Assembly (NCBI GenBank): GCA_947471745.1
Contig: CANJKZ010000084.1
Coordinates: forward strand, 3,290,001-3,354,000
Length of the DNA stretch: 64,000 bases
Direction of reading: 5' to 3'
DNA from: Closterium sp. Naga37s-1
Taxonomy: Eukaryota; Streptophyta; Zygnematophyceae; Desmidiales; Closteriaceae
Positions 43,320-53,734 of this stretch are shown here, piece by piece. Position numbers and translations under genes: made by a program. Numbering within the stretch: position 1 is the first letter of the stretch; every line of letters begins with the position of its first letter. The notes beneath the pieces were generated by a model. The model was not told the origin of the DNA and searched no databases. It saw only the letters and a list, made by a program, of their open reading frames with translations.

Positions 43320-44540
43320 TTCAGCAGATCTGCCCAGCGAGGGAGCTCGACGTCGTCACCAAACTCAGCACGCCAAGCGTCGTCGAGGTGGGAGAAGCAG
43401 TGGTGCTGAGTGTGGAGCCGCCCGCAAGTTTGACCAGCACGGTCACCCGTGCGAATGACATACGGGCAACTACCCCCAGACGCCCCACGCAGAAACCACT
43501 CACGAAGCTGCTGGGGAGATGGGGTCTCGCTCCGACGCTGCTGCTGCTGACGCTGGCCACCCCCAGAATCGACACGCCGTGCGCCAGTCCCACCGCCTCC
43601 ACTGCCGCCATTCCCACCGCTGCCTCCACCACCGCCACCAGAGCCCCCACTCCCGCCAACAGTCCCACCGCCGCCACCACCTCCACTGCTGCCCCCACCA
43701 CCACTCCCGCTGCCACCTCCACCACCGCCGCTGCAACCTCCACCACCCCAGCCATCCTTGCCCTTGCTGCTGCGGCACTTCGCACTAGCAGAAGCAGCCT
43801 CGACGTCCTCAGGAGCAGAGATGTCGGCAGCAGCAGCAGAGGCGTAGGAGGGGGCAAGGGGGGAGGGGGAACACCCCTCAAATAAGGGCGGGCGCGGAGT
43901 GCCACGAGCAGCACCTACAGCAACTGCACTAGTCTCAGCTGCGAGGAGATGCTACTCGAGGAGGTCAACAGTGAGGGAGGTGGGGTCAAGAGAGAGGAAG
44001 TGGTTCCTGACAGAGCGAAGAGAGTCAGGGAGGCGGGTGACTATAAAGTAGAGAGTGATGTACATCGGGGGCGGGTTCCTGTCAAGGAACTCAGCAGGAA
44101 CGGCAGCGCGGTAGCGAGCGTCACTAGCGCGAAGGTGGGAAACCAGGTCCTCAACTGTTGTAAAGGCGGACAGCTCGGGGAACAGGTAGGGCAGAAGGAG
44201 GCGGCCTAGAGCATCAGTGGCAGGGGAGGAGTAGCGAGCGACTACAGCATCGTACAGTGCCTGCGCTGTCCTGTGCTGTCTGAAGTGAGCGCATTCAGCT
44301 AATGGCAGGTGGTTGCGAATGGCTAAGCGGGCAGCAGCGTCACGAGTAAGCCACTATGAGCGAGTCGAACTGTCAGCTGAGGCGGGAGGTGCAGTAGCAG
44401 CGCCTGATGCTAGGTCAAACAGCGAGACACTGTCCTTAGAATCGCTCAGTAGGTATAGCTGCAGGTCGTCTAGCCACGTGTCAAACTGAACCGGTCTGCC
44501 CTCATGATCAAACGCGAGAACCACAAGCGAAGCCATAGGT
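43320..44540 (-). pseudogene. copia-4 gag remnant
   Basis: N-terminal gag (DHEGRPVQFDTWLDDLQLYL), a middle region, and a Gly/Ser/Cys-rich C-terminal part (about 43550-43780) ending with SPQQLREWF and a Cys/His-containing stretch before protease. Fossil. Confidence 0.7.
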
Positions 44541-44700
44541 GTGCAGCACGCAGTAGAGCAGCAGCAACTGTAGCAGTAGCAGTAGCAGCTGTAGTAGTAG
44601 CAGCAGTGACAGTGGGACAAGGGGCCGACGGGGCCGGGCGCGGGGCTAAGAGTCGACAGGGGGGGCCGGGTGTGGGCTAGGGACGGGGCCGGGCGCGGGT

Positions 44701-45490
44701 TACTACTCAGGGTTACTACTTTAGTCTGGGTGCGGGAGCTGTGTCGTGGAGGTCTACACGGTCATCGTTTCTGGCTTCGTCCAGTGCAGAGGCAGAGATC
44801 TACGCTGGTGCCATGGCTACGCAGGAGCTTCTCTGGTTGACCTTCTTGCTCACAGACCTTGGTGAGCGGCCTCACTTTACAACGACCGTGTTTGCTGACA
44901 ACAAGGCCATGATCCTCCTCTGACGAGAGCCTCAACTGGAGAGCAGAGTGAAGCACATTGACGTGAGGTACTTTCTCCTACGTGAGTTGCAGCGACGCGG
45001 CCAGGCGCGCTTGGACTTATTGGCTCAGAGGCCAACACTGCCGACGTCTTCACCAAGGCCTCGGCGCCTGGTGACCACCACAGGTTCTGTGTGCAGCTAG
45101 GGCTTGTTGACGTTGGTGTTCGGTTACTGTAGACTTGCTTCTTGTTGCTTTCTCTACTTGTTCCTGTATCTATACATATTGTAAACTCTTGAACTGGTCT
45201 TGTGGCCCTTTGCTTGTGCTCAGATTGTGTGGTGACTTCGTGATCCACTCTGAGCTTGCTGTGTTTCTTCTCTTGACTGGTCTTGTGACCCTTTGTTTCC
45301 CTTGGTTGCTTTGATGCCCCTCACTTAGCCTATGGGGGTGTGTCAAATGTTTATATCTTCTAAATTTTAGTTATTCTAGGCTACAGTGAGTTGCCCTCTA
45401 AAGGGTACAACATTCTCTAGTTCGACACTTGTATCTCATTGTTCCCACTTACTCAATCACACTCTCGACCCTTCCTAGCTAATTCTAAGA
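44701..45490 (+). mobile_element. Copia subfamily B 3' tail, plus strand
   Basis: RNase H of subfamily B (GAVSWRSTRSSFLASSSAEA, VFADNKAMILL), 3' untranslated block, polypurine hairpin (CCCCTCACTTAGCCTATGGG) and 3' LTR (45341-45490). Joined head-on to the leader of copia-4 at about 44700. Fossil fragment. Confidence 0.75.
45341..45490 (+). repeat. Copia B 3' LTR
   Basis: About 150 bp from TGTCAAATG to ATTCTAAGA; the right end is set by where gypsy-2 resumes. Confidence 0.7.
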
Positions 45491-46010
45491 AAATATTACA
45501 AGCTACACGGATTGAGCAAGAGAGGTGATTAAAAAAACCAACTTTATTGTTAAAAAACAATGCCGATTGCCACAGCCGCCCCGTTACATATCATTCATAA
45601 CCTTCGCCTGCCCGTCACATCAAAACCCCGACCCTGATACTGTAGTACGTTCCAAATCAGCCACATGATTACCCCCATGACCGCCTACCCACTATCACCC
45701 GCAGACTGGTGCATTAGCTCATGGTTCCACACCAGAATGCTTCGACCATATGTCCCGACCACTAGCGAGCTACTACAACATCAACCACCATCAATGACTC
45801 GCTCCGCAGCTGAACTGATCGTCAAAGCCGAGAGTGTTATCAACCATCAAATCCGACAGCCCCAGGGATCTCAGAGAATTAAATTCTTCATCCACGAAAA
45901 ACATATTAAAGATCGAACTCCAACTAAAAACAGTTGAAAGATCGTACGCCAAGTGAGAACAGCTGGGTAACCTTGGACAACATTGTGCCACACCCTGTCC
46001 TCCAAGAGTA
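45491..46010 (+). pseudogene. gypsy-2 integrase C-terminus and chromodomain
   Basis: ISHMITPMTAYPLSPAD-like text aligns with INHVITPVTAHLILPAD of gypsy-1; then a chromodomain trace (AESVINHQIRQPQGSQRIKF). Decayed. Confidence 0.7.
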
Positions 46011-46138
46011 TGTCAAGTGTTGATATTTGTGATAGGCTGTAGTGAGGTGCTCCTCAGTGAGTACAACTCAGTTAGGGTTGCCTATTTGTATCACACACAT
46101 TCCTAATCTCATCATTCCGTTGCATTCCTACTTTGAGA
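46011..46138 (+). repeat. copia-5 5' LTR
   Basis: 128 bp, TGTCAAGTG start, immediately followed by TGGTATCACGAG. Confidence 0.75.
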
Positions 46139-46239
46139 TGGTATCACGAGTAGGGTAGTTCCTCGTTCCTTCCTAGCACGCTCCCTCCGCGCCCTCCGCG
46201 CCTTAGCCTCCGCGCACTCTGCGCCCTCTCCGCGCCTTA

Positions 46240-46720
46240 ACCCCCTCCTCCTCCGTGTGTCAGCGCCCTCCGCGCCCCTAGCCCGTCGCCCTAGCCCGTC
46301 GCCCAGGCCCACGCCCTAGCCCGTCGCCCAGGCCCGCGCCCTAGACCGTCGCCCAGGCCCGCGCCCTAGCCCGACGCCCAGGCCCGCGCCCTAGCCCGTC
46401 GCCTAGGCCCGCGCCCTAGCCCGTCACCCAGGCCCGCGCCCTAGCGCGTCGCCCTATCCCGTCGCCCAGGCCCGCGACCCAGCCCGACGCCCAGGCCCGC
46501 GCCCTAGCCCGTCGCCCCAGCCCGACGTCCAAGCCCGCGCCCTAGCCCGTCGCCCAAGCCCGCGCCCTAGCCCGTCGCCCAGGCCCGCGCCCTAGCCCGT
46601 CACCCTAGCCCGTCGCCCCGGCCCACGCCCCAGCCCGTCGCCAAGGCCCTCGCCCTAGCCCATCGCCCAGGCCCGCGCCCTGCCCTCGCACCAGCCCGCA
46701 CCCCAAGCAGCGCCTAGCCC
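46240..46720. repeat. 25-bp leader minisatellite of copia-5
   Basis: About 18 copies of a unit combining CCTAGCCCGTCGCCC and AGGCCCGCG at 25-bp spacing. Extremely GC-rich, untranslated leader by position. Confidence 0.8.
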
Positions 46721-46971
46721 GCCCTCTGCCCACGCCCTTTCCCCCGATTACACTAGCCCTCGCCCTGCGCCGCCCGGCCCGAACTCTTACCAGGCCCGTG
46801 GTCATTTTAGGGTAAACCCTTCCACCGCCCTGTTCACCGGGCCCGAACCGTCCCTACTGTCACTGGCCTTCTGCTCAGCGGCTGGCAGCCGCTCCTCTCC
46901 CTGGTGACCCTCTGTAGACTAGTCTCTAGCCTAGTGCCTAGCCTGTAGCCGCCTCTAGCCTAGCCTCCAGC

Positions 46972-48310
46972 ATGGAGTCCCGCCGCCTTCGTTTCGATGC
47001 GGAGGGCCGCCCGATCAGGTTCAGTACCTGGCAGCGCCAGGCCACGCGCTACCTCACCAGTCAGCGTCAGGACAGCGCCACCCTGTGGGCCCATGCTTCT
47101 GGTGCCCTCAAGGCACCCCTGCCTCCCAACCCCCTCCTGACCGACCCGGAGCCGACTCCTGCGGCGCAGGCGGACTACGACCGTCGTGTCTTGGCGAGGG
47201 ACGTGTGGGACTCTTGCGACGCTGCCACTGCTCTTGCGTTGACGGAGCTCCTCCCACTGAGTGAGGCGGTCCGCTTTTCCCAAGTGGATACTGCGCAGGG
47301 GCGCAGGGGATTCGGGATGCTGTTGTTGTGCGCTATTCCACCCCTTCCTCTGCCTCCCTCAGTCGCCTCCTCATGCCATTCGTGTTTCCTGACCTTGGCT
47401 CGTTTGCGACTGTGTCCGACCTCGTGACTCACCTGCGTTCACTTGAAGCCGGTTTCCATGCAGCCTGCACTGATCCCCAGCTTCTTGTTGCTCCCCCCCC
47501 CATGTGGCTCACTGTGTATTGGTTAGTCACACGCCTCCCTGACCGCCTCGCTACTGCTCGCAACGTGCTTCTCCAGAAGCACCCCACTGAGCTTACTATC
47601 GATCTCCTTGAGACCGCTCTCGGGAAGATCGAGAGTAACCTCCTCTCCGTTGCCTCCGCCACTGACGTAGTGCCCCCCCGTCTTTTTGCGGGGTGTGCCG
47701 CCCCTCAGCTTCCCACTTTCACTGCTACCCGCGCTTCTGCTGCTGTGTCGGTTGTTGAGGACATTGCTGCCGTCTCTGCCGCTGACTGGCAGAAACGGGG
47801 CAAGAGTGGCAAGAAGGGCGGGAAGGGAGGTGGAGGAGGCAGTGGTGGTGGCGGTGGAGCTGGGAGCGGTGGTGGTGGCGGCGGCGGCGGCGGTGCCCCA
47901 AGAGGAGGGAGCCTTGGAGGAGGTGCAGGACAGATACGCCCGCCTACTGGCGGTGTTCAGGCCGGCGGGGGTGTCGGACCTCAGCAGCAGCAGCCAGAGC
48001 AGCACCAGCCACAGCAGAGACAGCAGCACCAGCAGGGACAGCAGCAGCAGCAGGCACCGCAACAGTTCCAGCCTTGGGGGCCCCCACTGCAGTGGGGTCC
48101 GCAGCAGCACTAGGGCCCCCGACCGCAGTGGGGTCCGGGAGGACCAGGGAGCTCCGGCCGCAGCAGCAGCAGTTCCAGCTAGGCCCCTCGCCCCCCTCGC
48201 CGTGACACCGGCCCCTGTGACCACTGGGGCCTCACCGGACCGGGCAGCCCCTGTGTCTGCGGCCGTGACGACCTCTTTGCCGCGCGGTGCTTCCGCCGGC
48301 TCGACGACCT
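46972..48310 (+). pseudogene. copia-5 gag remnant
   Basis: Begins MESRRLRFDAEGRPIRFSTW, homologous to the other copia gag starts. The middle has LVTRLPDRLATARNVLLQKH and IDLLETALGKIESNLLS. The C-terminal part is Gly-rich then Gln-rich (GKKGGKGGGGG; QQQQPEQHQPQQRQQHQQ), as expected for a nucleic-acid-binding tail. It ends with a Cys-containing stretch leading towards protease. Fossil. Confidence 0.75.
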
Positions 48311-48351
48311 CTACAGTAGGCGAACAGGCACTTTACTCTAGCTATATATTC

Positions 48352-48480
48352 TGTATATAATCAGAGGAATGATGGAACTAGGAAACAGGTGGGGTACAAG
48401 TAGAAAACACAAAAGTGTTGTACCCTCTAAGGACTACCCCACTACAGCCTAAACAGACTATAGCATATATAAGTTTGACA
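48352..48480 (-). repeat. Copia LTR (minus), copy 1
   Basis: 129 bp; minus reads TGTCAAACTTATATATGC to TTATATACA. No matching internal element, so solo or partial. Confidence 0.65.
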
Positions 48481-49172
48481 CAAAGTTCGTCACGCCAAAT
48501 CAGTTTACATTGCAGTGCGACAACCAGAGTGCGATTACCATCGCCAACAAGCCCGGCTTCGTCAATCGCACGAAACATATTTCACTGCGTTACTTCTTTG
48601 TCAAGGATGCGATCGACAAGGGGAGAATGCGCCTTGTCTACTGTCCCACTGGTGACATGGCAGCTGACTCACTTACCAAGAAACTGACACGACAGAAGTT
48701 TCACCACTGCAACCAGCTCAGCGGCGTTTCTGAAACAACCGGGTAACTACACCGAACTCCTAGAAGTGAAGGGGAGTGTTGAGATAATATGGAGACTTAA
48801 GCACTTCAGGGAATTCGTGCAGTACAGTGCGAGACTTCGCACGTAATAGTAAAGTACCGATAGGCTGACGTCAGCAAAGCGCTACGCGCCCTAGGATGAC
48901 GTCAGCACGTAGCTATAGGCCTCGCAAATAGTCACGTACCGTTTCAGAACAGGAATAGCGTGAATAATACAGTACAGTAGGCGAACAGGTACTTTACTCT
49001 AGCTATATATTCCGTATGCTTGTCATTTTATAAAATATCCGATTTCAGAGACATTTATCCTGAAACATATCACTACATGGGCTTTTATTAGTCCAGACAA
49101 AGCCTTCTATAACTGGATTTAATTCATACAAGACTTCCGCTACGACAGGAAGCTACCATCCTAAGTATTACG
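48481..49172 (+). mobile_element. Copia subfamily C 3' end, copy 1
   Basis: RNase H tail (QCDNQSAITIANKPGFVNRT, KHISLRYFFVKDAIDKG, MAADSLTKKLTRQKFHH; to 48746), a purine tract (GAAGTGAAGGGGAG) and a different LTR type beginning TGTTGAGATAATATGG at 48777 and running at least to 49015, possibly to 49172. This is the LTR style common in land-plant copia elements and unlike the short TGTCA type. Fossil. Confidence 0.75.
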
Positions 49173-49301
49173 TGTTAGAATCACGAGGAATGGAATGAAC
49201 TAGACAGCAGGTGGGTACAAATATGGAAACCTACAAAGTGTTGTACCCTGTATTGACTACCCCACTACAGCCTAGATAGACTATAGTAGATATGTTTGAC
49301 A
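49173..49301 (-). repeat. copia-6 3' LTR, copy 1
   Basis: 129 bp; minus reads TGTCAAACATATCTAC to GATTCTAACA, with the GGGTACAA / TTGTACCC inverted repeat. Adjacent CACCCCCATAGGCAAAGTGG is the polypurine hairpin on minus. Confidence 0.85.
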
Positions 49302-51819
49302 CACCCCCATAGGCAAAGTGGGGGAGAACAAGAGGTCACAAGACCAGTCAAGAAAGGCAAAGCAAGCTCAGGGTGGATCACAAAGTCACCACGCAGTCTG
49401 AGCACAAGCAAATGGCCACAAGGCCAGTTCACATGCAGAGTTATATAAAGGAGAGCAAACAATACAGTGAACACAACCTAGCAAGTGTAAGCATGCAGGT
49501 ATATGTATAATGAGTACAGTACAAGCAGAGTCAAGAAGAAAGCAAGTGAGGCACAGTAGGTACAAGGCCTAGAACACTACAGAAACGCTGATGATCACAA
49601 GGCTGAAGTGCCTTGGTGAAAACATCAGCAGTGTTGGCCTGAGAGGCCACGTAAGCAAGACGAAGCTGGCCACGCTGCTGCAACTCTCGAGCAAGGAAGT
49701 AGCGTAGAGCAATGTGCTTTGATCTGTGCTCCAGTCTGTGCTCCTGACACAAGGCCAGCATGGCCTTGTTGTCGACGTACAGAACTGGAGGAGAACGAGG
49801 CGCCTCTCCCAAGTCGGTCAGCAGGTAGGTGAGCCAACGAAGCTCCTGTGCAGCCATAGCCCCAGCGTAGATCTCAGCCTCACAACTGGAGCTGAGAACA
49901 AAAGAAGAGCGTGTAGACCGCCAAGAGACAGAGCCGGAGCCAAGACTGTAGGTGTAACCCTGTGACGACCGCTGCGTAGCCAAGTCGTCAACCCAGGAGG
50001 CGTCAGCGTGACCAGTGAGGACAACTCAAGCCCGTCCTCCAAGCACGAGCCCCATGCCCGATGTACTGCACAAGTATCGCAACACCCTCTTCGCAGCATC
50101 CCAGTGCACCTTTCGGTGCCTGCCGGGAGCCACGTAGCGAGCCAGAAGGCTGAGAGGGTATGCGAGGTCAGGTCGTGTGCAAGTCATCAGGTACATGAGG
50201 CAGCCCACAAGCTCTGGATACGGGCCACTCGGCTCTACGGACTCGTCCGAAGGTGGAGCTGAGAGCGAGTGACTGGTAGGTGTGGCAAGGAGTACGTGAA
50301 GCCGAAGCGCTGAAGGACCTGCTGCACCATGTGTGACTGAGTCAAGGTAATGGTGCGCTGTGCTCTGTCCCGGGTGATCCGCAAGCCAAGATAGCTTGTC
50401 AGTTCACCCAGGTCTGTGCACGTGTGTCTCTTCTGCAGCTCGGACTTCACGTGGGCGAGTGCCTCAGTGTCAGCAGTAGCAAAGACCAAGTCGTCTACGT
50501 ACACGAGAACATAGAACGGCGGCAGAGTAGTGTCAGTGCGTAGAAACAGAGAAGGGTCAGCAGTGGAAGGAGGAAAACCAAGAGAAGGAAGAGTCGTCCT
50601 GAGTGTGTCGTGCCACTCACGGGGTGCCTGGCGGAGACCGTAGACTGGCCGCCGGAGGCTCCACTGGGTACCAGCAGGAAACGACCCAGTGAAGCCAGGT
50701 GGGCGGCGCAGCCAGATCTCCTCGTGGAGACTGCCCTGTAGGAAGGCTGTGCTGAAGTCAAGCGAGTGGAGCTCGTAGTCACGCTGAGCAGCAACGTGCA
50801 GCAGTACCCAAAGAGTGGTCATCTTCGGGGTAGGGGAGAAGGTCTGGAAGAAGTCAACTCCCTGTCGCTGACTGAAGCCACGTGCAACGTAACGCGCCTT
50901 GAAGGCAGGCGGAGAACCCGGCGGCCGCTTCACCCTGAAGATCCACATGCCACTGACAATGTTCGCCCCAGGTGGGGGAAACTCGTCTACGTAGGTGCCT
51001 GTGGACTTCCAGGAAGCCATCTCTGCGTCCATGGCTGCCTGCCACTGAGAGGAGTAGGGACCCTCTATCGCCTCTGCGTAAGAGCGCGGGGTCGGGATGT
51101 CTAGTGCATCCGGGTCTCCCTCAGGGGCAAGCAGCATGGACACGAGATGAGGTACAGAAGCAGCAAAGCACTCAAACTCCTCCTGTCTGTCCTCAAGAAC
51201 GTCCGTGCCAAGAGCATACTCACCCCCGACGGACGGAGGACAGACAGACGCAGACGCAGACTCAGCAACAAGACTAGTGGCGTAGTCTAGGCGACAGGCT
51301 GCAGCAAAGTCAACGAGCTCAGTAATTAGAGCAGACGCAGCAGTGGACTCAAACAGAGGGTCAGTGACAGCAGTGGCCAGAAAGCGTGTGACAGTAGGAC
51401 TAGCAGCACGAAGGGAGTCAGACTCCGGGTCCGGACCGTCAGGAAGAGAGGACGCAGGAGGAGAGGGCAGAGGGACACGCTGTGGAGCAGTAGAAGGACG
51501 CAGTGTCATAGAGTGAGTGCCTGGGACAGGAGGTGGACGCGGACGCGAAACACGACCAGCGCGAACAGTACGGACAGGCGACGCAGAACGAGACGCAGGC
51601 GACACAGGACGAGACTCAGGCTCACGACGCTCCGTAAGACCTCTAGTCGGTCCAGAGTAAGGAGAAGGACCAGGCAGCGGAGAGGCCGGCTGCAACTGCG
51701 ACTGGGACTGGACAGGCGGTGGACTCAGGAAAGGAGGAGGAGGACCAGGAGAAGGCGGGGAGCGAAGAACCTGCCGAAGGAGCGGAACGTAGTACGGCCG
51801 CGGCCGCGCAGCGCCTCCA

Positions 51820-52270
51820 GAAACAGCAGAGACAGAACCGGTACCCTCAGCCCCAGGGTCTCCAGTCCTAGCAGCACCTCCAGCAGCTCCAGCACCAGCA
51901 CCACCTCCAGCAGCGCCAGCACCTCCAGCAGCTCCAGTAGCACCTCCAGCACCTCCAGCCGCTCCAGCACCAGCAGCACCTCCAGCAGCTCCAGCACCAG
52001 CAGCACCTCCAGCAGCTCCAGTACCAGCACCACCTCCAGCAGCGCCAGCACCTCCAGTAGCTCCAGTAGCACTCCCAGCACCTCCAGCAGCTCCAGCACC
52101 AGCAGCACCTCCAGCAGCTCCAGCACCAGCAGCACCTCCAGCAGCTCCAGCACCAGTAGCACCTCCAGCAGCGCCAGCACCTCCAGCAGCACCAGCAGCA
52201 GCAGCACCTCCAGTAGCTCTAGTAGCTCCAGCAGCACCAGCACCAGCACCAGCAGCAACTCGACAGCGCC
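51820..52270 (-). repeat. copia-6 Gly/Ala linker, copy 1
   Basis: Minus strand encodes GAGAAGGAAGAGAAGG-type runs from a 15/30-bp unit (GGTGCTGGAGCTGCTGGA), preceded by SPQRLREWYSRRCR. Antisense frames give Ser/Thr-rich and Leu/Glu/Val-rich artefacts. Confidence 0.8.
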
Positions 52271-52493
52271 GAGAGTACCACTCACGAAGCCGCTGTGGAG
52301 AGAGGGGCTCCCGCCGCGACGGGACACCTAGAGCACCTCCAGACTCAGTACGCGCAGGCTCAGCACCTCCAGACACAGTACCCGTAGGCGCCACACCCCC
52401 AGGCTCAGCACGCCCAGTCTCAGCACCCCCAGACTCAGCACCCCCAGTCTCAGCACCCCCAGTCTCCGCACCCGCAGGGTCAGGTGTTGAGCC

Positions 52494-53734
52494 TGGGGGT
52501 GCTGAGTCGGAGGGTGCGGAGTCTGGGGGTGCTGATCCTTGGGGTGCTGCTTTGTCTGGAGGTCCTGCTGGTGCTTCGTCTAGCCTGTCTCCATGGCCTG
52601 AGACTCTCTCCTCGCAGCAGAGTGAGTGGCTTGTTCGGCGCGCACGCCTTCGGAGTGGAGCTACTGGAGCTGGAGGCACTGGAGACGCTGGAGCTGGAGG
52701 TGCTGGAGTTACTGCTAGAGCTGGTGGTACTGGAGGTACTGCGGCTGCTGGACCTGGAGGTGCTCGTACCAGGGGTACTGGAGCTGCCGGGACTGGTGGT
52801 GTTGGGGTCGCTGGAGCTGGAGACCCTACGGAGCCTAGAGCTGCTTGGGCTGAAGGTGCTGGAGCTGTAGGCACTGGAGCGGGAGGAGCTGGAGCTGGAG
52901 GAGCTGAAGCTGTTGACCCTGGACATGGAGGTGCCGGAGGCACTGTGCGGCCGCGACCGTACCTCGCTCCCCTGCTTCAGCAGGTTCTTGGTGTCCCGTC
53001 TTCTACTGGCCTTCCTCCTCCCTTACTGTGTCCGCCGCCTGACCAGTCGCAGCCACCGTTACAGCCAGCCTCCCCACTACCTGCTCCTTCCCTTACACTG
53101 AGCAGCCCGGCGGTCTTACAGAGCGTCGTGAGCCAGCGTCTTGTCCTGCCTCCCCTGTTTGCACTGGTCGTCGCATTCCTCGTCCGCGTCCTCCTCCTTC
53201 TCCCGGCACACACGCTATGGTACTTTGTCCGTCCTCTGTTCCACTGCGTGTTCCTCTGCCGCCTCCTCCTGAGTCCTCTCTTCCTGCCGTCCTTGACCCT
53301 GAGTGTGATTGCGCTCGTGCTGCCAGTCCCAGTTTCTCTCGTCTCCTCGCCACTCTTGTCAATGACCCTTCTTTTGAGTCCACTGATGTTCTCTTTCAAG
53401 GCACGTACCCTAGTGCCTTCGCTAGGGTATGATCATTGTATTGTTTGTTCTCTTTCATATAACTCTGCATGTGAACTGGCCTTGTGGCCCTTTGCTTGTG
53501 CTCGTACTGTGTGGTGACTTTGTGATCCACCCTGAGCTTGCTTTGCTTTTCTTGATTGGTCTTGTGACCACTTGTTCTCCCCCACTTTGCCTATGGGGGT
53601 GTGTCAGAATGTTATAGTGCTTACATTTGTGTAGGCTACAGTGGGGTAGCTCATAAGGGGTACAACCCAATTAGGGTTAATACTTGTACCCAACTCTTCG
53701 ATAGTTCATTCGTTTGTGTTCGTTAGTTCTGACA
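52494..53734 (+). mobile_element. copia-7: subfamily A linker and 3' end, plus, copy 1
   Basis: Starts in a GGGGGTGCTGAGTC-type linker, continues through Gly/Ala repeats (52655-52960) and the Pro/Ser-rich pre-RT region, then a 3' untranslated block, polypurine hairpin and LTR (53602-53734). Its LTR differs from that of copia-6, so they are separate insertions. Fossil, incomplete. Confidence 0.78.
53602..53734 (+). repeat. copia-7 3' LTR, copy 1
   Basis: 133 bp, TGTCAGAATG to GTTCTGACA, with GGGTACAA / TTGTACCC. Confidence 0.85.

Larger units (their letters stand above)
38502..44700 (-). mobile_element. copia-4: copia subfamily A fossil, minus, in gypsy-2 integrase
   Basis: The best-preserved gene order in the window. 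On minus, from right: leader (44540-44700), gag (from about 44535, DHEGRPVQFDTWLDD), Gly-rich gag end with SPQQLREWF (about 43500), protease (DSGASRCFF, about 43110), pre-integrase, integrase (about 42700-41880), Gly/Ala linker, RT, RNase H, polypurine hairpin and 3' LTR (38502-38633). No LTR on the right. Several breaks. The LTR is nearly the same as the solo LTR at 27277. Confidence 0.85.
31251..46010 (+). mobile_element. gypsy-2: old Ty3/gypsy chromovirus fossil with several nested insertions
   Basis: Plus-strand relative of gypsy-1: 5' LTR (31251-31562), gag (about 32100-32858), protease onwards after 36198, RT, RNase H and integrase start (to 38501), and integrase C-terminus plus chromodomain (45491-46000). 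Insertions are an unidentified 0.86 kb segment (32859-33717), copia-3 (33875-36197) and the copia-4/B composite (38502-45490). No 3' LTR was recognised; copia-5 begins at 46011. Heavily decayed with many breaks, and the most nested element in the window, so probably the oldest. Confidence 0.8.
46011..48310 (+). mobile_element. copia-5: 5' part of a copia fossil
   Basis: 5' LTR (46011-46138), primer site TGGTATCACGAG (46139), a long GC-rich leader with a 25-bp repeat, and gag (46972 to about 48310). It stops where the duplicated block begins at 48311. A few breaks; the rest of the element is not seen. Confidence 0.78.
49173..52493 (-). mobile_element. copia-6: subfamily A fossil, minus, copy 1
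   Basis: 3' LTR 49173-49301, polypurine hairpin, 3' untranslated block, RNase H and RT (about 49530-51300), then the Gly/Ala linker up to 52493, where it meets a plus-strand linker head to head. gag, protease and integrase are not part of this copy. A few breaks. Confidence 0.82.

Noticed and set aside
51513-52331. 272-residue Arg then Ser/Thr-rich plus frame, and Leu/Glu/Val-rich frame on minus (also at 59686-60504)
   Set aside because: Both are shadows of the Gly/Ala linker repeats of copia-6 read in other frames.
49173-53734. Self-insertion (folded copy) of a single copia
   Set aside because: The outward LTRs at the two ends belong to different subfamilies, so two separate elements are involved.
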